A stretch of 38,221 nt of DNA from the NCBI GenBank assembly GCA_012518395.1, contig JAAYSJ010000049.1, positions 1 through 38,221 of the forward strand, in the 5' to 3' direction. This stretch comes from Clostridiales bacterium. Lineage in GTDB: Bacteria > Bacillota > Clostridia > Caldicoprobacterales > UBA3941. The notes beneath the pieces were generated by a model. The model did no database searches. It was not told the DNA's origin and was given only the letters and a program-made list of their open reading frames with translations. Below, in pieces: positions 19,589 to 29,477 of the stretch (its first letter is position 1; every line of letters starts with the position of its first letter). A program made the translations under genes and the position numbers.

Positions 19589-21661
19589 TTAGCCCACGGC
19601 ATACTCTTTTCTATCTTTGTACTCCTGCGCTTTCCCTTCGTTCCAGTTCTTTATAGGTCGATAATATCCCGTAATCCTGCTGTATACTTCCACTTCAGAG
19701 CCGCAATGAGGACATTTATCATAATCCCCTTCTAGATAACCATGTCCCTCACATACCGAATAAGTAGGACTTATGGTATAGTAGGGCAGTTCATAATTTT
19801 CCGCTATCTTTTTGACCAGCCCGGCCGTGGAGCGCCAATCCGGCATCCTCTCACCTAAAAATGTATGAAATACCGTGCCACTGGTATACAAGGTTTGAAG
19901 CTGATCTTGATTATCCAGAGCTTCAAATATATCCTCCGTATGGCCCACAGGCAAATGTGAACTGTTGGTGTAGTAAGGAGCACCCCCAGTTTTTCCTGCA
20001 ACGATTATATCTGGATAATACTTTATATCGTATTTTGCCAGGCGATAGGCAGTAGATTCAGCAGGTGTAGCCTCCAAATTATACAAATCCCCATATCGTT
20101 CTTGGTAATCGGACAACCTTTCCCTTATATATTTAAGGACTTCCCTGGCAAACTTTAGGGATTCTTCGTTATCCAGATTAGCCCTAAGCCAATTTGCGTT
20201 TAAGCAGGCTTCGTTCATCCCAAGGATTCCTATAGTCGAAAAATGGTTGTTTAATGTCCCTAAATACCTTTTGGTATAAGGATATAAACCTGCTTCTAAA
20301 AACTGGGTAACTACCTCTCTTTTAGTCTTTAAGGATCTTGCTGATATATCCATAATTTTATCAAGGCGAAGGAAGAATTCTTCCCTTGTTTTAGACAGAT
20401 AGGCTATCCTGGGAAGGTTCAAGGTTACCACGCCTATGGAACCGGTGTTTTCCCCGCTGCCAAAAAATCCGCCGCTCTTTTTTCTCAATTCTCGTAAATC
20501 AAGCCGCAGCCTGCAACACATGCTTCTGACATCTGAAGGCTCCATATCGCTGTTTATATAGTTTGAAAAATAAGGAGTACCATACTTCGCCGTCATCTCG
20601 AACAGCAATTGATTATTTTCGCTTTCAGACCAATCAAAATCCTTGGTTATTGAATATGTAGGAATGGGATATTGAAAGCCTCGCCCCTTGGCATCCCCTT
20701 CTATCATTATTTCCAAAAATGCTTTGTTGATCATATCCATTTCTTTTTGACAATCACCATATGTAAAATCCATGAATTCACCGCCAACAACAGCAGGCTC
20801 TTTCCCCAGATCAGAAGGTACTGTCCAGTCCAGGGTAATATTTGAAAATGGCGCTTGGGTTCCCCATCTGCTAGGGGTATTAACCCCATAGATAAAGGAT
20901 TCTATAGATTTTTTGGTCTGTTCATAGGATAGCCCGTCTGTCTTAACAAAAGGTGCCAGATAAGTATCAAAGGAACTGAAGGCCTGAGCCCCGGCCCACT
21001 CGTTTTGCATTATCCCCAGAAAATTTACCATCTGATTGCAAAGGGTTGCCAAATGCTTTGCAGGTGAGGAAGAAATCTTTCCCGGGATTCCTCCCAAGCC
21101 TTCTTGTATAAGCTGGCGCAGGGACCAGCCTGCGCAATATCCCGTGAGCATGGAGAGATCATGGATATGAATGTCTCCCCTTCTGTGTGCATTGGCTACT
21201 TCCTCATCATAAATTTCAGATAGCCAATAGTTGGCCGTTATAGCACCGCTGTTGGAAAGAATCAGCCCTCCCACCGAATATGTAACTGTTGAATTCTCTT
21301 TGACCCTCCAGTCCTCAATATTAACATAATCATTAACAACTCTACTATAATCCAGTAGTGTACCAACGGCCTCCCGTGCTTTCTCCCGTTGTTTTCTATA
21401 TAGAATATATGCCTTTGCTACTTTGGTGTATCCCGCCTGGATTAGAACCACTTCCACAGCGTCTTGAATCTCTTCCACAGATATTCTGTTTTTCGAAATA
21501 TCCGGCTGAAACTGAGCTACCACCCGCAAAGTTAAAAGTTCCATTACCGACTCATCCATTTTCATATTTTCTGCGGTAAAGGCCTTTTCCATAGCAATGC
21601 GAATTTTTTCAATTTTAAAGTCTACCCTTTGGCCATCCCTTTTCTCTACTATATAATTCAT
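19589..21661 (-). CDS. nrdD: anaerobic (class III) ribonucleoside-triphosphate reductase
   Basis: N-terminal ATP-cone (VEKRDGQRVDFKIEKIRIAMEKAF); C-terminal Zn motif CEGHGYLEGDYDKCPHCGSEVEVYSRITGYYRPIKNWNEGKAQEYKDRKEY. Confidence 0.95.
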   Translation of the reverse strand: MNYIVEKRDGQRVDFKIEKIRIAMEKAFTAENMKMDESVMELLTLRVVAQFQPDISKNRISVEEIQDAVEVVLIQAGYTKVAKAYILYRKQREKAREAVGTLLDYSRVVNDYVNIEDWRVKENSTVTYSVGGLILSNSGAITANYWLSEIYDEEVANAHRRGDIHIHDLSMLTGYCAGWSLRQLIQEGLGGIPGKISSSPAKHLATLCNQMVNFLGIMQNEWAGAQAFSSFDTYLAPFVKTDGLSYEQTKKSIESFIYGVNTPSRWGTQAPFSNITLDWTVPSDLGKEPAVVGGEFMDFTYGDCQKEMDMINKAFLEIMIEGDAKGRGFQYPIPTYSITKDFDWSESENNQLLFEMTAKYGTPYFSNYINSDMEPSDVRSMCCRLRLDLRELRKKSGGFFGSGENTGSIGVVTLNLPRIAYLSKTREEFFLRLDKIMDISARSLKTKREVVTQFLEAGLYPYTKRYLGTLNNHFSTIGILGMNEACLNANWLRANLDNEESLKFAREVLKYIRERLSDYQERYGDLYNLEATPAESTAYRLAKYDIKYYPDIIVAGKTGGAPYYTNSSHLPVGHTEDIFEALDNQDQLQTLYTSGTVFHTFLGERMPDWRSTAGLVKKIAENYELPYYTISPTYSVCEGHGYLEGDYDKCPHCGSEVEVYSRITGYYRPIKNWNEGKAQEYKDRKEYAVG

Positions 21662-21694
21662 TATATTTCCCCCTTTATTATCTCTCGAATATTA

Positions 21695-22441
21695 TTATCT
21701 CAACTGAACTGTTGGCATTATTTGGTGTAAATCTTTACAGATCTCTGTCATTTCCCCCCTGGAATATGCCAGAGGCACTATTCCCCCGGTCTTGTAATCG
21801 GATAAGACCATTTGACTTTTTTCAAACCTTTGCAGAAACCACTTGGGGGCGGATTTTTTAATCAGGGCATTCAAGTCCTTGCCCATGCCCATTAAATCAT
21901 CTCTTCTATGTATCCCTTTCACTACGGTGGTCCTTAATTCGTAGGGAACAGAATACTGGTCCAGAATCCTCAGACTTTTCTGCCACTGAATATATTGACT
22001 TTCCTTTGATTGGGTAGATTCTATCCCTGTAGCTTTGTGCCAACCCGAAAAATTACTCTTATAATCTAATGCCACATAATCTATTAACCCTTTGGTAACT
22101 AAGTCCTTTAATAAATTGGGCAATAGTCCGTTTGTATCGAGCTTAATTGAAAACCCCTCGTTTTTCAGCTGATATAGTACTTCTTGTAAATCCGCTTGTA
22201 ATAGGGGTTCTCCACCGCTAAAAACTACGCCGTCTAAAAGATTCTTCCTTTTTAGTACATATGAGAAAAAGTCTTCTGTAATCTTTTCTTGTTCAGTTTC
22301 CGTTACAAATCTTTCTTTCAATACCAAATCCGGATTATGGCAATAGGGACAACGCAATTGGCAGCCTTGGGTAAAACAGATAGCCGCAACCTTTCCAGGA
22401 TAATCTTTTAATGTAACCTTTTGATATCCGCCAATTTCAAT
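21695..22441 (-). CDS. nrdG: anaerobic RNR activating protein (radical SAM); apparent ATT start
   Basis: Homology extends upstream of the listed ORF: (I)EIGGYQKVTLKDYPGKVAAICFTQGCQLRCPYCHNPDLV, containing CxxxCxxC. In-frame codons back to TGA contain no ATG/GTG/TTG before the first cysteines; ATT is at 22441-22439. Confidence 0.85.
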   Translation of the reverse strand: MEIGGYQKVTLKDYPGKVAAICFTQGCQLRCPYCHNPDLVLKERFVTETEQEKITEDFFSYVLKRKNLLDGVVFSGGEPLLQADLQEVLYQLKNEGFSIKLDTNGLLPNLLKDLVTKGLIDYVALDYKSNFSGWHKATGIESTQSKESQYIQWQKSLRILDQYSVPYELRTTVVKGIHRRDDLMGMGKDLNALIKKSAPKWFLQRFEKSQMVLSDYKTGGIVPLAYSRGEMTEICKDLHQIMPTVQLR

Positions 22442-22536
22442 TTGCTTCCCACCATCCTTTCATCAGCCTAATTTTAGTAACGCTACCAAGCTGTTTTTAC
22501 GATATAAACTATAATTTTTAGAAAAATAAATTTTAA

Positions 22537-22718
22537 AATAAAAAACACACCCAAAAAAGAGTGCGGTTTGTCCTGCAAGCAACACTTCTTTCCAGTTTCG
22601 GGAAAGTTAATAAGTGAATAAAGAAGGTAGGCATTCGGACTTAGAGAATAAACTCAATACCGTAGCGGCTCTGTGCAGGATTCTAACCTGCTTCCCCTAA
22701 TCTTCCTTCATATTTAAT
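22537..22718 (-). promoter_or_regulatory. cobalamin (B12) riboswitch with transcription terminator, upstream of nrdG-nrdD
   Basis: Minus strand AGGGGAAGCAGGTTAGAATCCTGCACAGAGCCGCTACGGT...AAGTCCGAATGCCTACCTTC matches the B12-element core. It is followed by CGCACTC-TTTTTT-GGGTGTG-TTTTTTATTTT terminator. Confidence 0.88.
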
Positions 22719-22728
22719 TAATTTTACT

Positions 22729-22750
22729 CTACCACAACTTGTTGTGGTAG
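22729..22750. promoter_or_regulatory. perfect 22-bp palindrome overlapping the putative nrdGD promoter
   Basis: CTACCACAAC-TT-GTTGTGGTAG; on the minus strand it directly overlaps a -35-like TTGACT. Confidence 0.65.
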
Positions 22751-22791
22751 TCAATACATTAAGCCCCATATATTGTTTTTAAGTATAAGAC

Positions 22792-22826
22792 AAAAAAGTT
22801 CCCGCCAGATTCGGCGGGAACTTTTT
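22792..22826 (-). terminator. Rho-independent terminator
   Basis: AAAAAGTTCCCGCC-AGATTC-GGCGGGAACTTTTT. Confidence 0.88.
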
Positions 22827-23217
22827 ACTCCAAGAATTCCAACTGTTCTCTCCTATGGGATTGCTTTTCCATAGCCTTGTTCAGTGTGAATTCGTCCATA
22901 CGGTCAGCATTTTCCTCCAGATAGTTGTCGGTATATTCAATGTTTCGCTTGAGGTTTTCTACTTCATCTTCCTCTTCATGCTTTCCGTAGGCGATTATAT
23001 TCTTTAGGTTATCCATTCTGTCTTCCCGTTCCTTCTGTATATTAGAAGCATGTTCCAGGTTTTCAGGGTCGGAAAATTCAGGATGCTGCTCAAGGTGTCT
23101 TTCTGTCCGGACATAGCGGTTGTTGATATTCATCAGTTCATCTATTCGCCTTTCATTGGCCATTTCCAGCTCTTCCTTACTGTCTATTCCCTTTATTTCC
23201 CTATCTTCGCGGTTCAC
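22825..23217 (-). CDS. hypothetical highly charged coiled-coil-like protein
   Basis: 130 aa ORF, rich in E/R/K/N (ANERRIDELMNINNRYVRTERHLEQHPEF...), followed by its own terminator. Confidence 0.6.
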   Translation of the reverse strand: MNREDREIKGIDSKEELEMANERRIDELMNINNRYVRTERHLEQHPEFSDPENLEHASNIQKEREDRMDNLKNIIAYGKHEEEDEVENLKRNIEYTDNYLEENADRMDEFTLNKAMEKQSHRREQLEFLE

Positions 23218-23336
23218 AGAATTCCTCCCTTTATCATATAATCGCTATTATTTTTCCCACTACGGGGAATATTATTTGATGGAAGTTTCTGGTGACACGA
23301 ATAGGACAACTATTCGTCTATAGCGGTATTAAACAA

Positions 23337-23924
23337 TCACTCATCCGCTGCCTGCCCAGCCAGACCGATTTCTTCTGCAACCTTTCTCATGCCCATTATG
23401 GTTTCTTCGATAATCTTTCCAACATCCATTCCCAACATATCGGCGCCCTTTTTTATAAGGCTTCTGTCAACCCCGGCGGCAAAACTTTTTTGTTTCCATT
23501 TCTTCTTGACAGATTTTGCCCCCATATCCAATATGCTTTTGCTGGGTCTCATAAGGGCGGTAGCAGCCACCAATCCTGTTAGTTCATCAATTGTATACAG
23601 GACTTTTTCCATCCTTTCAATGGGCTCTATATCAGAACAGATTCCCCACCCATGGCTCATTATGGCGCGGATATAGTCTTTGGGCCAACCTCTTTCTTCC
23701 AGAATCTCACCGGTTTTAGTACAATGTTCGTCAGGATATTTCTCGTAATCCAGATCATGAATTAATCCTATGATTCCCCATTTTTCCTTATCTTCGCCTA
23801 AAAGTTCAGCAAAATGAACCATAACAGCTTCCACGGATAAAGCATGCCTTATATGGCTTTCCTCTTTATTGTATTCCTTGAGCAGATCCATTGCTGTTTC
23901 TCTGGTAGGTATTATATTTTCCAT
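23337..23924 (-). CDS. HD-domain (HDIG-type) phosphohydrolase
   Basis: EESHIRHALSVEAVMVHFAELLGEDKEKWGIIGLIHDLDYEKYPDEHC....IMSHGWG. Confidence 0.85.
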   Translation of the reverse strand: MENIIPTRETAMDLLKEYNKEESHIRHALSVEAVMVHFAELLGEDKEKWGIIGLIHDLDYEKYPDEHCTKTGEILEERGWPKDYIRAIMSHGWGICSDIEPIERMEKVLYTIDELTGLVAATALMRPSKSILDMGAKSVKKKWKQKSFAAGVDRSLIKKGADMLGMDVGKIIEETIMGMRKVAEEIGLAGQAADE

Positions 23925-24027
23925 ATGTATTCCTCCCTTTTATGATTCGAAATTTCTTCCCACGGGCTTCATACTGCCGGAATCCCCATGGGTGCATTTT
24001 AGCCATAGAACTTTATTTTGTCCTTTA

Positions 24028-26607
24028 TTATACGCTTTCTTGCCTTAGCCCGTCCATTATATTTTCCCTTTTAATCTTTCCCCCCGAATAAAGCATAGTA
24101 GAGCTTACTACAACAAATATTGCAATAATTACAATAAGGATATCTTTCCAAGGGAGAGTAAAGTTATAAACAAAGGCGTCTGCCATTACATTATAAATTA
24201 AATACATTATAGCCACGCTGATTGGCAATCCGTAGAATAAAGATTTCATACCATAAAAAATGCTCTCATAGTTTACCATTCTGTTAAAGCTTTTTGGTGT
24301 CATTCCCACAGATTTTAGCATTGCAAATTCACGCTTTCGAAGAAGGACACTGGTGGATATGGTATTGAAGATATTAGCTATGGATACAGCGGTGATTAAG
24401 ATAATAAATCCGTAGATAAATATGGACAGCAATAATAGGGTCTGCTCCTCCGATTGTCTATACCTATAATCATTTTGGATGAATACGTCTTCTATTTTCA
24501 TATTTTCTATCTCTTCTTGGGTTTTTATCGGATCTTCACTTATCAGGTGAAGGTTACTGCTAAACCTTAATGGGCTATCCCCTTCACTAAGCTTCTCCAT
24601 CGTTTTTTCGGAGATCACGACATTCCAGGAACCAATGTCGCCTGGGTGTACAATTTTTGGGGATCGGGCTGTCAAACCAACTATTTTTATATTATTTAAA
24701 TCTGTTTCTGTATCGTCTTCCCAATCGTAATCTATCAGCTTAATTTTCTGCCCGGCTTTTATCTTTGCTACCTTGGTTTCAACGTACTTTCTGGAGTCTT
24801 CATCAAAAAAGTTACTGGTATCAATAAGGATTGCAGGCAGATCAGACGAATCCTTCAGGATTTCATAGTCAACCCCTACTTCTTTTGCATATTCTACCAG
24901 GCTCTTCTCATCCAAAGCGTGGAAATGGATTCCTATAAGAAATTTTCCATCCTTAAATAAACCATAATCCGGTTTTAAATAATCCGATAGAGATTCTTGG
25001 TCTATCCATGCATAGCTGTGGGATTCGCTAACTTGGCTGTATTCAGTCACACCGGGCAGAGAAACGACAGACTTTATCGTATTCCCATCCATCTGTGGCG
25101 CGTCGTAATTACCATAGACAGAGATATCATAATTAGTCTCAGCCCTGGCTATTTGAGCTGCTTTTCTTATGCTCTCAGTAAAAAAGGAGACCGTTAAAAA
25201 TAATATAATGCTTATGATAAGGGCAAATACCGTTGCCCGGTATCGCTTTTTATTCCTTTTCAGATTTTTCAGAGCAATATCGGCCTCTACCCCAAAGGTG
25301 AATCTTACCAGTTTTGAAGTCTTAACTGTTTTTTGGGTTAATTTAACATCAACAGTCTGCCTCATGGCATCTACTGCGGATATTCTGGATGCCCTTTTGG
25401 CGGGGATATATGCTGAAATAAGTATCGTTGCCATAGAAACCAGGCAGGTAGTAAGAAGGGAAAGCGGTGTAACCACCAGCCTCAAGTTTTCTGTTAACCC
25501 AAAGGCTCCCTGAATCAAGCTGTTGGCATAGGCAAAAGTAATGTACATCCCCAACATACCAGATATTATCCCCACAGGTATACTAACAAGGCCTATAACA
25601 GCACCTTCAAAGAGAACCCCGTTTCGTTTTTGCTTTTTTGTGGCTCCTGCCCCCGCCAGCATCCCCAGATAGCGGGATCTTTCGGATACGGAAATAGCAA
25701 AGGCGTTATAGATCAGAGAAATAGAACCAGCCATTATAATAAGAATAATTATTGCAGAAAGAGAATAGAGGACTTGATGCATATTGTCATCCATCATAAT
25801 GCCATAATACCTTAATAATTCATTGTTAAATGAGAATGTATCTATATTGTTTTTTCCCGCGAACTTTTCCACATTTTTATAGATAGATCTGTTGACCTTG
25901 TTGAATATAACGGAAGCATTAAAATAATCTTCCGACCCCACAAGACTTTCATCCATATAAGATATAATCGTATACCCGGGAGCCGATGTGGGTTCCCAAT
26001 CAGGCCGTTTAATAATACCTACTATATTGTAGCGCTTCTTTTCTTTAATCTCTAAGAATTCGTCTTCCTCTTCACCTCTTTGAAATGGATTTTGCTGTCC
26101 CAATCCATCGGTCCAGTCCTCGAATACACGGTCTCCTATATCAAGATATAGAACATCGCCTATTTTATACTCAACCATGCCGTTGGTGGATATATGTTCC
26201 GATATTACCACCTCATAATCTGCCTCAGGTAACCGCCCTTCAGAGAGTTCAACAGGTAGCTGTTTAAACCCCTGAGCATCATATTCTTTAATAAATAAAT
26301 AGGGCTTATATTCATTTTGTCCCCCATCCAGATAAGCATAACCCCGATCTCTTGTTATGGCCAAGGCTTTGGTCAGCTTGTCATGTCTCACCGCCTTTAG
26401 CTGATCTTTATTAATATTCTTATAAAGAACATGCCATTCGCCGCCCCTTGAAATAGTCTGCCGGCGCATAAGATCCATAAAGGAAACTGTCAGAGTCGCC
26501 ACCGCCATAACCATCGCCACGGATATAATTACCCCTATTATCGTAACAAGGGTCCGCCTCTTATTAAGCTTTAATTGGCGGAGGGTCAGTTTATTCATAA
26601 TATTCAT
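24028..26607 (-). CDS. ABC transporter permease, FtsX/MacB-like (two FtsX domains)
   Basis: 859 aa; N-term LRQLKLNKRRTLVTIIGVIISVAMVMAVATL; FtsX core SISLIYNAFAISVSERSRYLGMLAGAGATKKQ and C-term NIFNTISTSVLLRKREFAMLKSVGMTPKSF. Confidence 0.9.
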   Translation of the reverse strand: MNIMNKLTLRQLKLNKRRTLVTIIGVIISVAMVMAVATLTVSFMDLMRRQTISRGGEWHVLYKNINKDQLKAVRHDKLTKALAITRDRGYAYLDGGQNEYKPYLFIKEYDAQGFKQLPVELSEGRLPEADYEVVISEHISTNGMVEYKIGDVLYLDIGDRVFEDWTDGLGQQNPFQRGEEEDEFLEIKEKKRYNIVGIIKRPDWEPTSAPGYTIISYMDESLVGSEDYFNASVIFNKVNRSIYKNVEKFAGKNNIDTFSFNNELLRYYGIMMDDNMHQVLYSLSAIIILIIMAGSISLIYNAFAISVSERSRYLGMLAGAGATKKQKRNGVLFEGAVIGLVSIPVGIISGMLGMYITFAYANSLIQGAFGLTENLRLVVTPLSLLTTCLVSMATILISAYIPAKRASRISAVDAMRQTVDVKLTQKTVKTSKLVRFTFGVEADIALKNLKRNKKRYRATVFALIISIILFLTVSFFTESIRKAAQIARAETNYDISVYGNYDAPQMDGNTIKSVVSLPGVTEYSQVSESHSYAWIDQESLSDYLKPDYGLFKDGKFLIGIHFHALDEKSLVEYAKEVGVDYEILKDSSDLPAILIDTSNFFDEDSRKYVETKVAKIKAGQKIKLIDYDWEDDTETDLNNIKIVGLTARSPKIVHPGDIGSWNVVISEKTMEKLSEGDSPLRFSSNLHLISEDPIKTQEEIENMKIEDVFIQNDYRYRQSEEQTLLLLSIFIYGFIILITAVSIANIFNTISTSVLLRKREFAMLKSVGMTPKSFNRMVNYESIFYGMKSLFYGLPISVAIMYLIYNVMADAFVYNFTLPWKDILIVIIAIFVVVSSTMLYSGGKIKRENIMDGLRQESV

Positions 26608-27287
26608 TTGCGGATCACCTCGTCCCTTGCAATCTTTCCGTCTTCTATGGATATAATCCGATCCGCTTGAAGGGCTATTCCTTCATCATGGGTTATGATT
26701 ATAAGGGTTTGACCATATCTTTTATTTGAATCCTTTAAAAGCCCGATTATCTCTGCACTGTTTTTGCTGTCCAGGTTTCCTGTAGGCTCATCGGCCAATA
26801 AAAGGGCAGGTTTGTTGATCAAGGCCCTGCCTATAGACACCCGCTGCTGCTGGCCCCCGGAAAGTTGATTAGGCAGGTAATCTAATCTGTCTGTAAGACC
26901 CAGGGTGCTGGCTATATCGTCCATCTGATCCTTATCTGTCTTTCGTCCATCCAGCAAAAGAGGCAGGGTAATATTCTCCCTTACATCCAAAACAGGTATC
27001 AAATTATAGAACTGATATACCAAGCCTATTTGCCTTCTCCTAAAGATTGCAAGTTTTGTTTCATTCAGACCATATATGTCTACACCTTCAATAAAAACCT
27101 TGCCCTCCGTAGGCGTATCAACGCCCCCCAACATATGCATAAGAGTTGATTTCCCCGAACCGGACGGCCCGATAACAGCAATAAATTGACCCTTATCTAC
27201 AGAAAAAGATACGTTATCAAGGGCTCTGACTGCAGTTTCACCTTTACCATAGACTTTTGACAGATTCTCTACCCTAAGTATTTCCAT
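26604..27287 (-). CDS. ABC transporter ATP-binding protein (LolD/MacB type)
   Basis: [43 protein letters not shown], overlapping the permease start by 4 bp. Confidence 0.95.
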   Translation of the reverse strand: MEILRVENLSKVYGKGETAVRALDNVSFSVDKGQFIAVIGPSGSGKSTLMHMLGGVDTPTEGKVFIEGVDIYGLNETKLAIFRRRQIGLVYQFYNLIPVLDVRENITLPLLLDGRKTDKDQMDDIASTLGLTDRLDYLPNQLSGGQQQRVSIGRALINKPALLLADEPTGNLDSKNSAEIIGLLKDSNKRYGQTLIIITHDEGIALQADRIISIEDGKIARDEVIRK

Positions 27288-27420
27288 AATTATTACACCC
27301 CATTTTATTATGTCACCTGATGCAATAGTACTAATAATAGCAACAGGCCTGCTCAGCGGTGCAACAAAGATCCTATTGCCCCGTTTAAAATTAGTATATC
27401 TGTCTGATATGACTGCCCGG

Positions 27421-27446
27421 TGACAATCTTTGTGACAATTTTGTCA
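27421..27446. promoter_or_regulatory. candidate response-regulator operator between kinase gene and ABC operon
   Basis: TGACAATctttgTGACAATTTTGTCA: two direct TGACAAT copies at 12-bp spacing plus a perfect inverted TGACAA-TT-TTGTCA. Confidence 0.5.
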
Positions 27447-27473
27447 TATAGGATTTTCTGATAACCATTGCCC

Positions 27474-28484
27474 TCATACGACACTTTTGTACAACTTTAG
27501 AATAAACCGGGTTCCTTTGCCTTCTTCACTAATCACTTTAATTGTGCCACCTTGGTGCTGAAGGATGGTCTTTGACATGGCAAGACCTATTCCTATACTG
27601 TCCCTATCTGCATTTTTGCCTTTGTAGAAACGTTCAAATACATAGGGTAAATCTTCTTTATAGATACCAATGCCGTTATCAGATATGTTTATTAAAGTGT
27701 ATATAGGCGTATCTTTAAAATCAATAATTATCTCCCCGCCGTTGGGAGTATGTTCGATACAATTCTTCACAATATTTGTGATGGCCTCCGATGACCAGTT
27801 GAAGTCGCCGATAAAATTTACCCCGTCGTCACCTTCTATTCTTAGAGTTTGCCCCTTTATATCCATGGGGATTAAGAGATGAGAGACAGCCCTTTTTATC
27901 AGGGCTCTTATATTTACCTTTTCTTTTTTAAACTCAATTGCCCCGGCATCTATTTTGGATAACTTTAGCAGAGAAGATACGAGCCATTGGAGCCTTTCAA
28001 GCTCGATACGGATGTTTTGTGTAAATTCTTTGCGTTTGTCCGCAGGCAGATCTTTCTCCTTTAAAAGATCTGTCATAACAGACATTGAAGTTAATGGAGT
28101 TTTTAGCTGATGTGATATATCCGAGACAGCCCCTGCCAGGAAAAGCTTGTCCTTTTTCAGCAATTGGGCCTGCTCCCGCAGCGTTATAGTAACTTTGTAT
28201 ATTTCGCTCTTTAGGATACTGAGTTCCCCTTCGGTATTATCCCTTATGTCAAGGGTATACTCCCCGCTTGCAATCCGTTCTAGATACCCGGATAATTCGT
28301 TTAACCGCCTATACCTCCACCCGGTAAAAATTAAGGCAGTTACCAGCATTAAACCTAAGGCAACAAACGCAATAATTCCTGCCGCTGTATCTATTATAAA
28401 ACAGAATAAACTGCCCATTATAAGGATAACAGACATAGACAATGTGAATAGCCTGATTTCCCTGCCCCTAAACATATCAATCAC
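27474..28484 (-). CDS. sensor histidine kinase
   Basis: HAMP-like region, H-box DISHQLKTPLTSMSVMTDLL, N-box NIVKNCIEHTPNGG, G-box DNGIGIYKEDLPYVFERFYKG. Confidence 0.93.
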   Translation of the reverse strand: MIDMFRGREIRLFTLSMSVILIMGSLFCFIIDTAAGIIAFVALGLMLVTALIFTGWRYRRLNELSGYLERIASGEYTLDIRDNTEGELSILKSEIYKVTITLREQAQLLKKDKLFLAGAVSDISHQLKTPLTSMSVMTDLLKEKDLPADKRKEFTQNIRIELERLQWLVSSLLKLSKIDAGAIEFKKEKVNIRALIKRAVSHLLIPMDIKGQTLRIEGDDGVNFIGDFNWSSEAITNIVKNCIEHTPNGGEIIIDFKDTPIYTLINISDNGIGIYKEDLPYVFERFYKGKNADRDSIGIGLAMSKTILQHQGGTIKVISEEGKGTRFILKLYKSVV

Positions 28485-29163
28485 CTGCCTTATAGCCTAT
28501 TCCCCGTATAGTCTTTATAAGGACAGGCTTCTGGGGGTCGTCTTCAATTTTTTCCCGAAGCCTCTTTATATAAACTGTCAGGGTATTGTCATTGACAAAT
28601 TCTCCGGCATAATCCCAAAGGCTGTCCAAAAGGTGGTCACGGCTCAGAACCCGACCTGTATTGTTGGCCAAGATTAGGAGCAGGCGGTATTCCAAGGCGG
28701 TCAGTTCAACTTCCCTCACACCTTTATATACCTTCATCGTTGCCTTATTGATTTTTATATTTCCCAGCTCCAGCAAATCTTTACGATGCTCTTCCCTGTT
28801 ATACCGGCGAAGCACAGATCCAATTCTTGAGAGAAGCTCCCTTACCCGAAAGGGCTTTGTTATATAGTCATCTGCCCCCATATCAAGGCCCATGACCACA
28901 TTTACTTCGTCATCTATCGCAGACAAAAATATAACGGGGATATCCCCCTTTGCTTTAATGATTTTACACAGATCATAGCCACTCCCGTCGGGGAGGGATA
29001 AATCTAATATGGCAAGGTCAAATTGATTGGCCCATATAAACTTTTCCGCATCTTTAGCCCCTGTAAAATGAAAAACCGAATAACCTTCTTGCTCCAGGGA
29101 ATACTCAAGCCCCGACGCAATAATTTTGTCGTCTTCCACGAACATTATCCTCACAAAATTCAC
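28477..29163 (-). CDS. OmpR-family response regulator
   Basis: Receiver (IMFVEDDKI...LDLSLPDGSGYDLC...DYITKPF) and winged helix (LTALEYRLLLILANNTGRVLSRDHLLDSLW...VYIKRLREKIE). Confidence 0.95.
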   Translation of the reverse strand: MNFVRIMFVEDDKIIASGLEYSLEQEGYSVFHFTGAKDAEKFIWANQFDLAILDLSLPDGSGYDLCKIIKAKGDIPVIFLSAIDDEVNVVMGLDMGADDYITKPFRVRELLSRIGSVLRRYNREEHRKDLLELGNIKINKATMKVYKGVREVELTALEYRLLLILANNTGRVLSRDHLLDSLWDYAGEFVNDNTLTVYIKRLREKIEDDPQKPVLIKTIRGIGYKAGD

Positions 29164-29477
29164 CCCGATCTATCATACGATTATCTCCCGCAAAATAAGT
29201 TAAACTAAATTATATTCAATAGCTTGTAGATAAGGTTCAACTATATATTTTTGGGATAGAACTACCATGTAACATCAATTCTATATCAGAATATAGAAAA
29301 CATAAAGCAGATAAAATACTAGAAAACTGCAAGCATATTTATACATTTTAGTTCGACCTACATACCCAAATTTCCCCTTGATTTCAGCCCGAACATATTA
29401 TAATATTAGAAGTAATTGTCAATGCAGGTAATATCCTGTTCCTTATCTGCAAGTATAAAACTTAAAGGATGAAATTT

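Noticed and set aside
24028-29163. Definite assignment as a bacitracin resistance BceRSAB system
   Set aside because: The permease (859 aa with two FtsX-like halves) and kinase (HAMP-type) do not let me distinguish BceAB from other peptide-ABC modules by eye, so only the generic call is made.
29170-29468. Possible structured leader upstream of the PTS EIIC gene
   Set aside because: Short repeats such as TGCAGG/CCTGTT...CTGCA are visible but do not match a known riboswitch and the pairing is weak.
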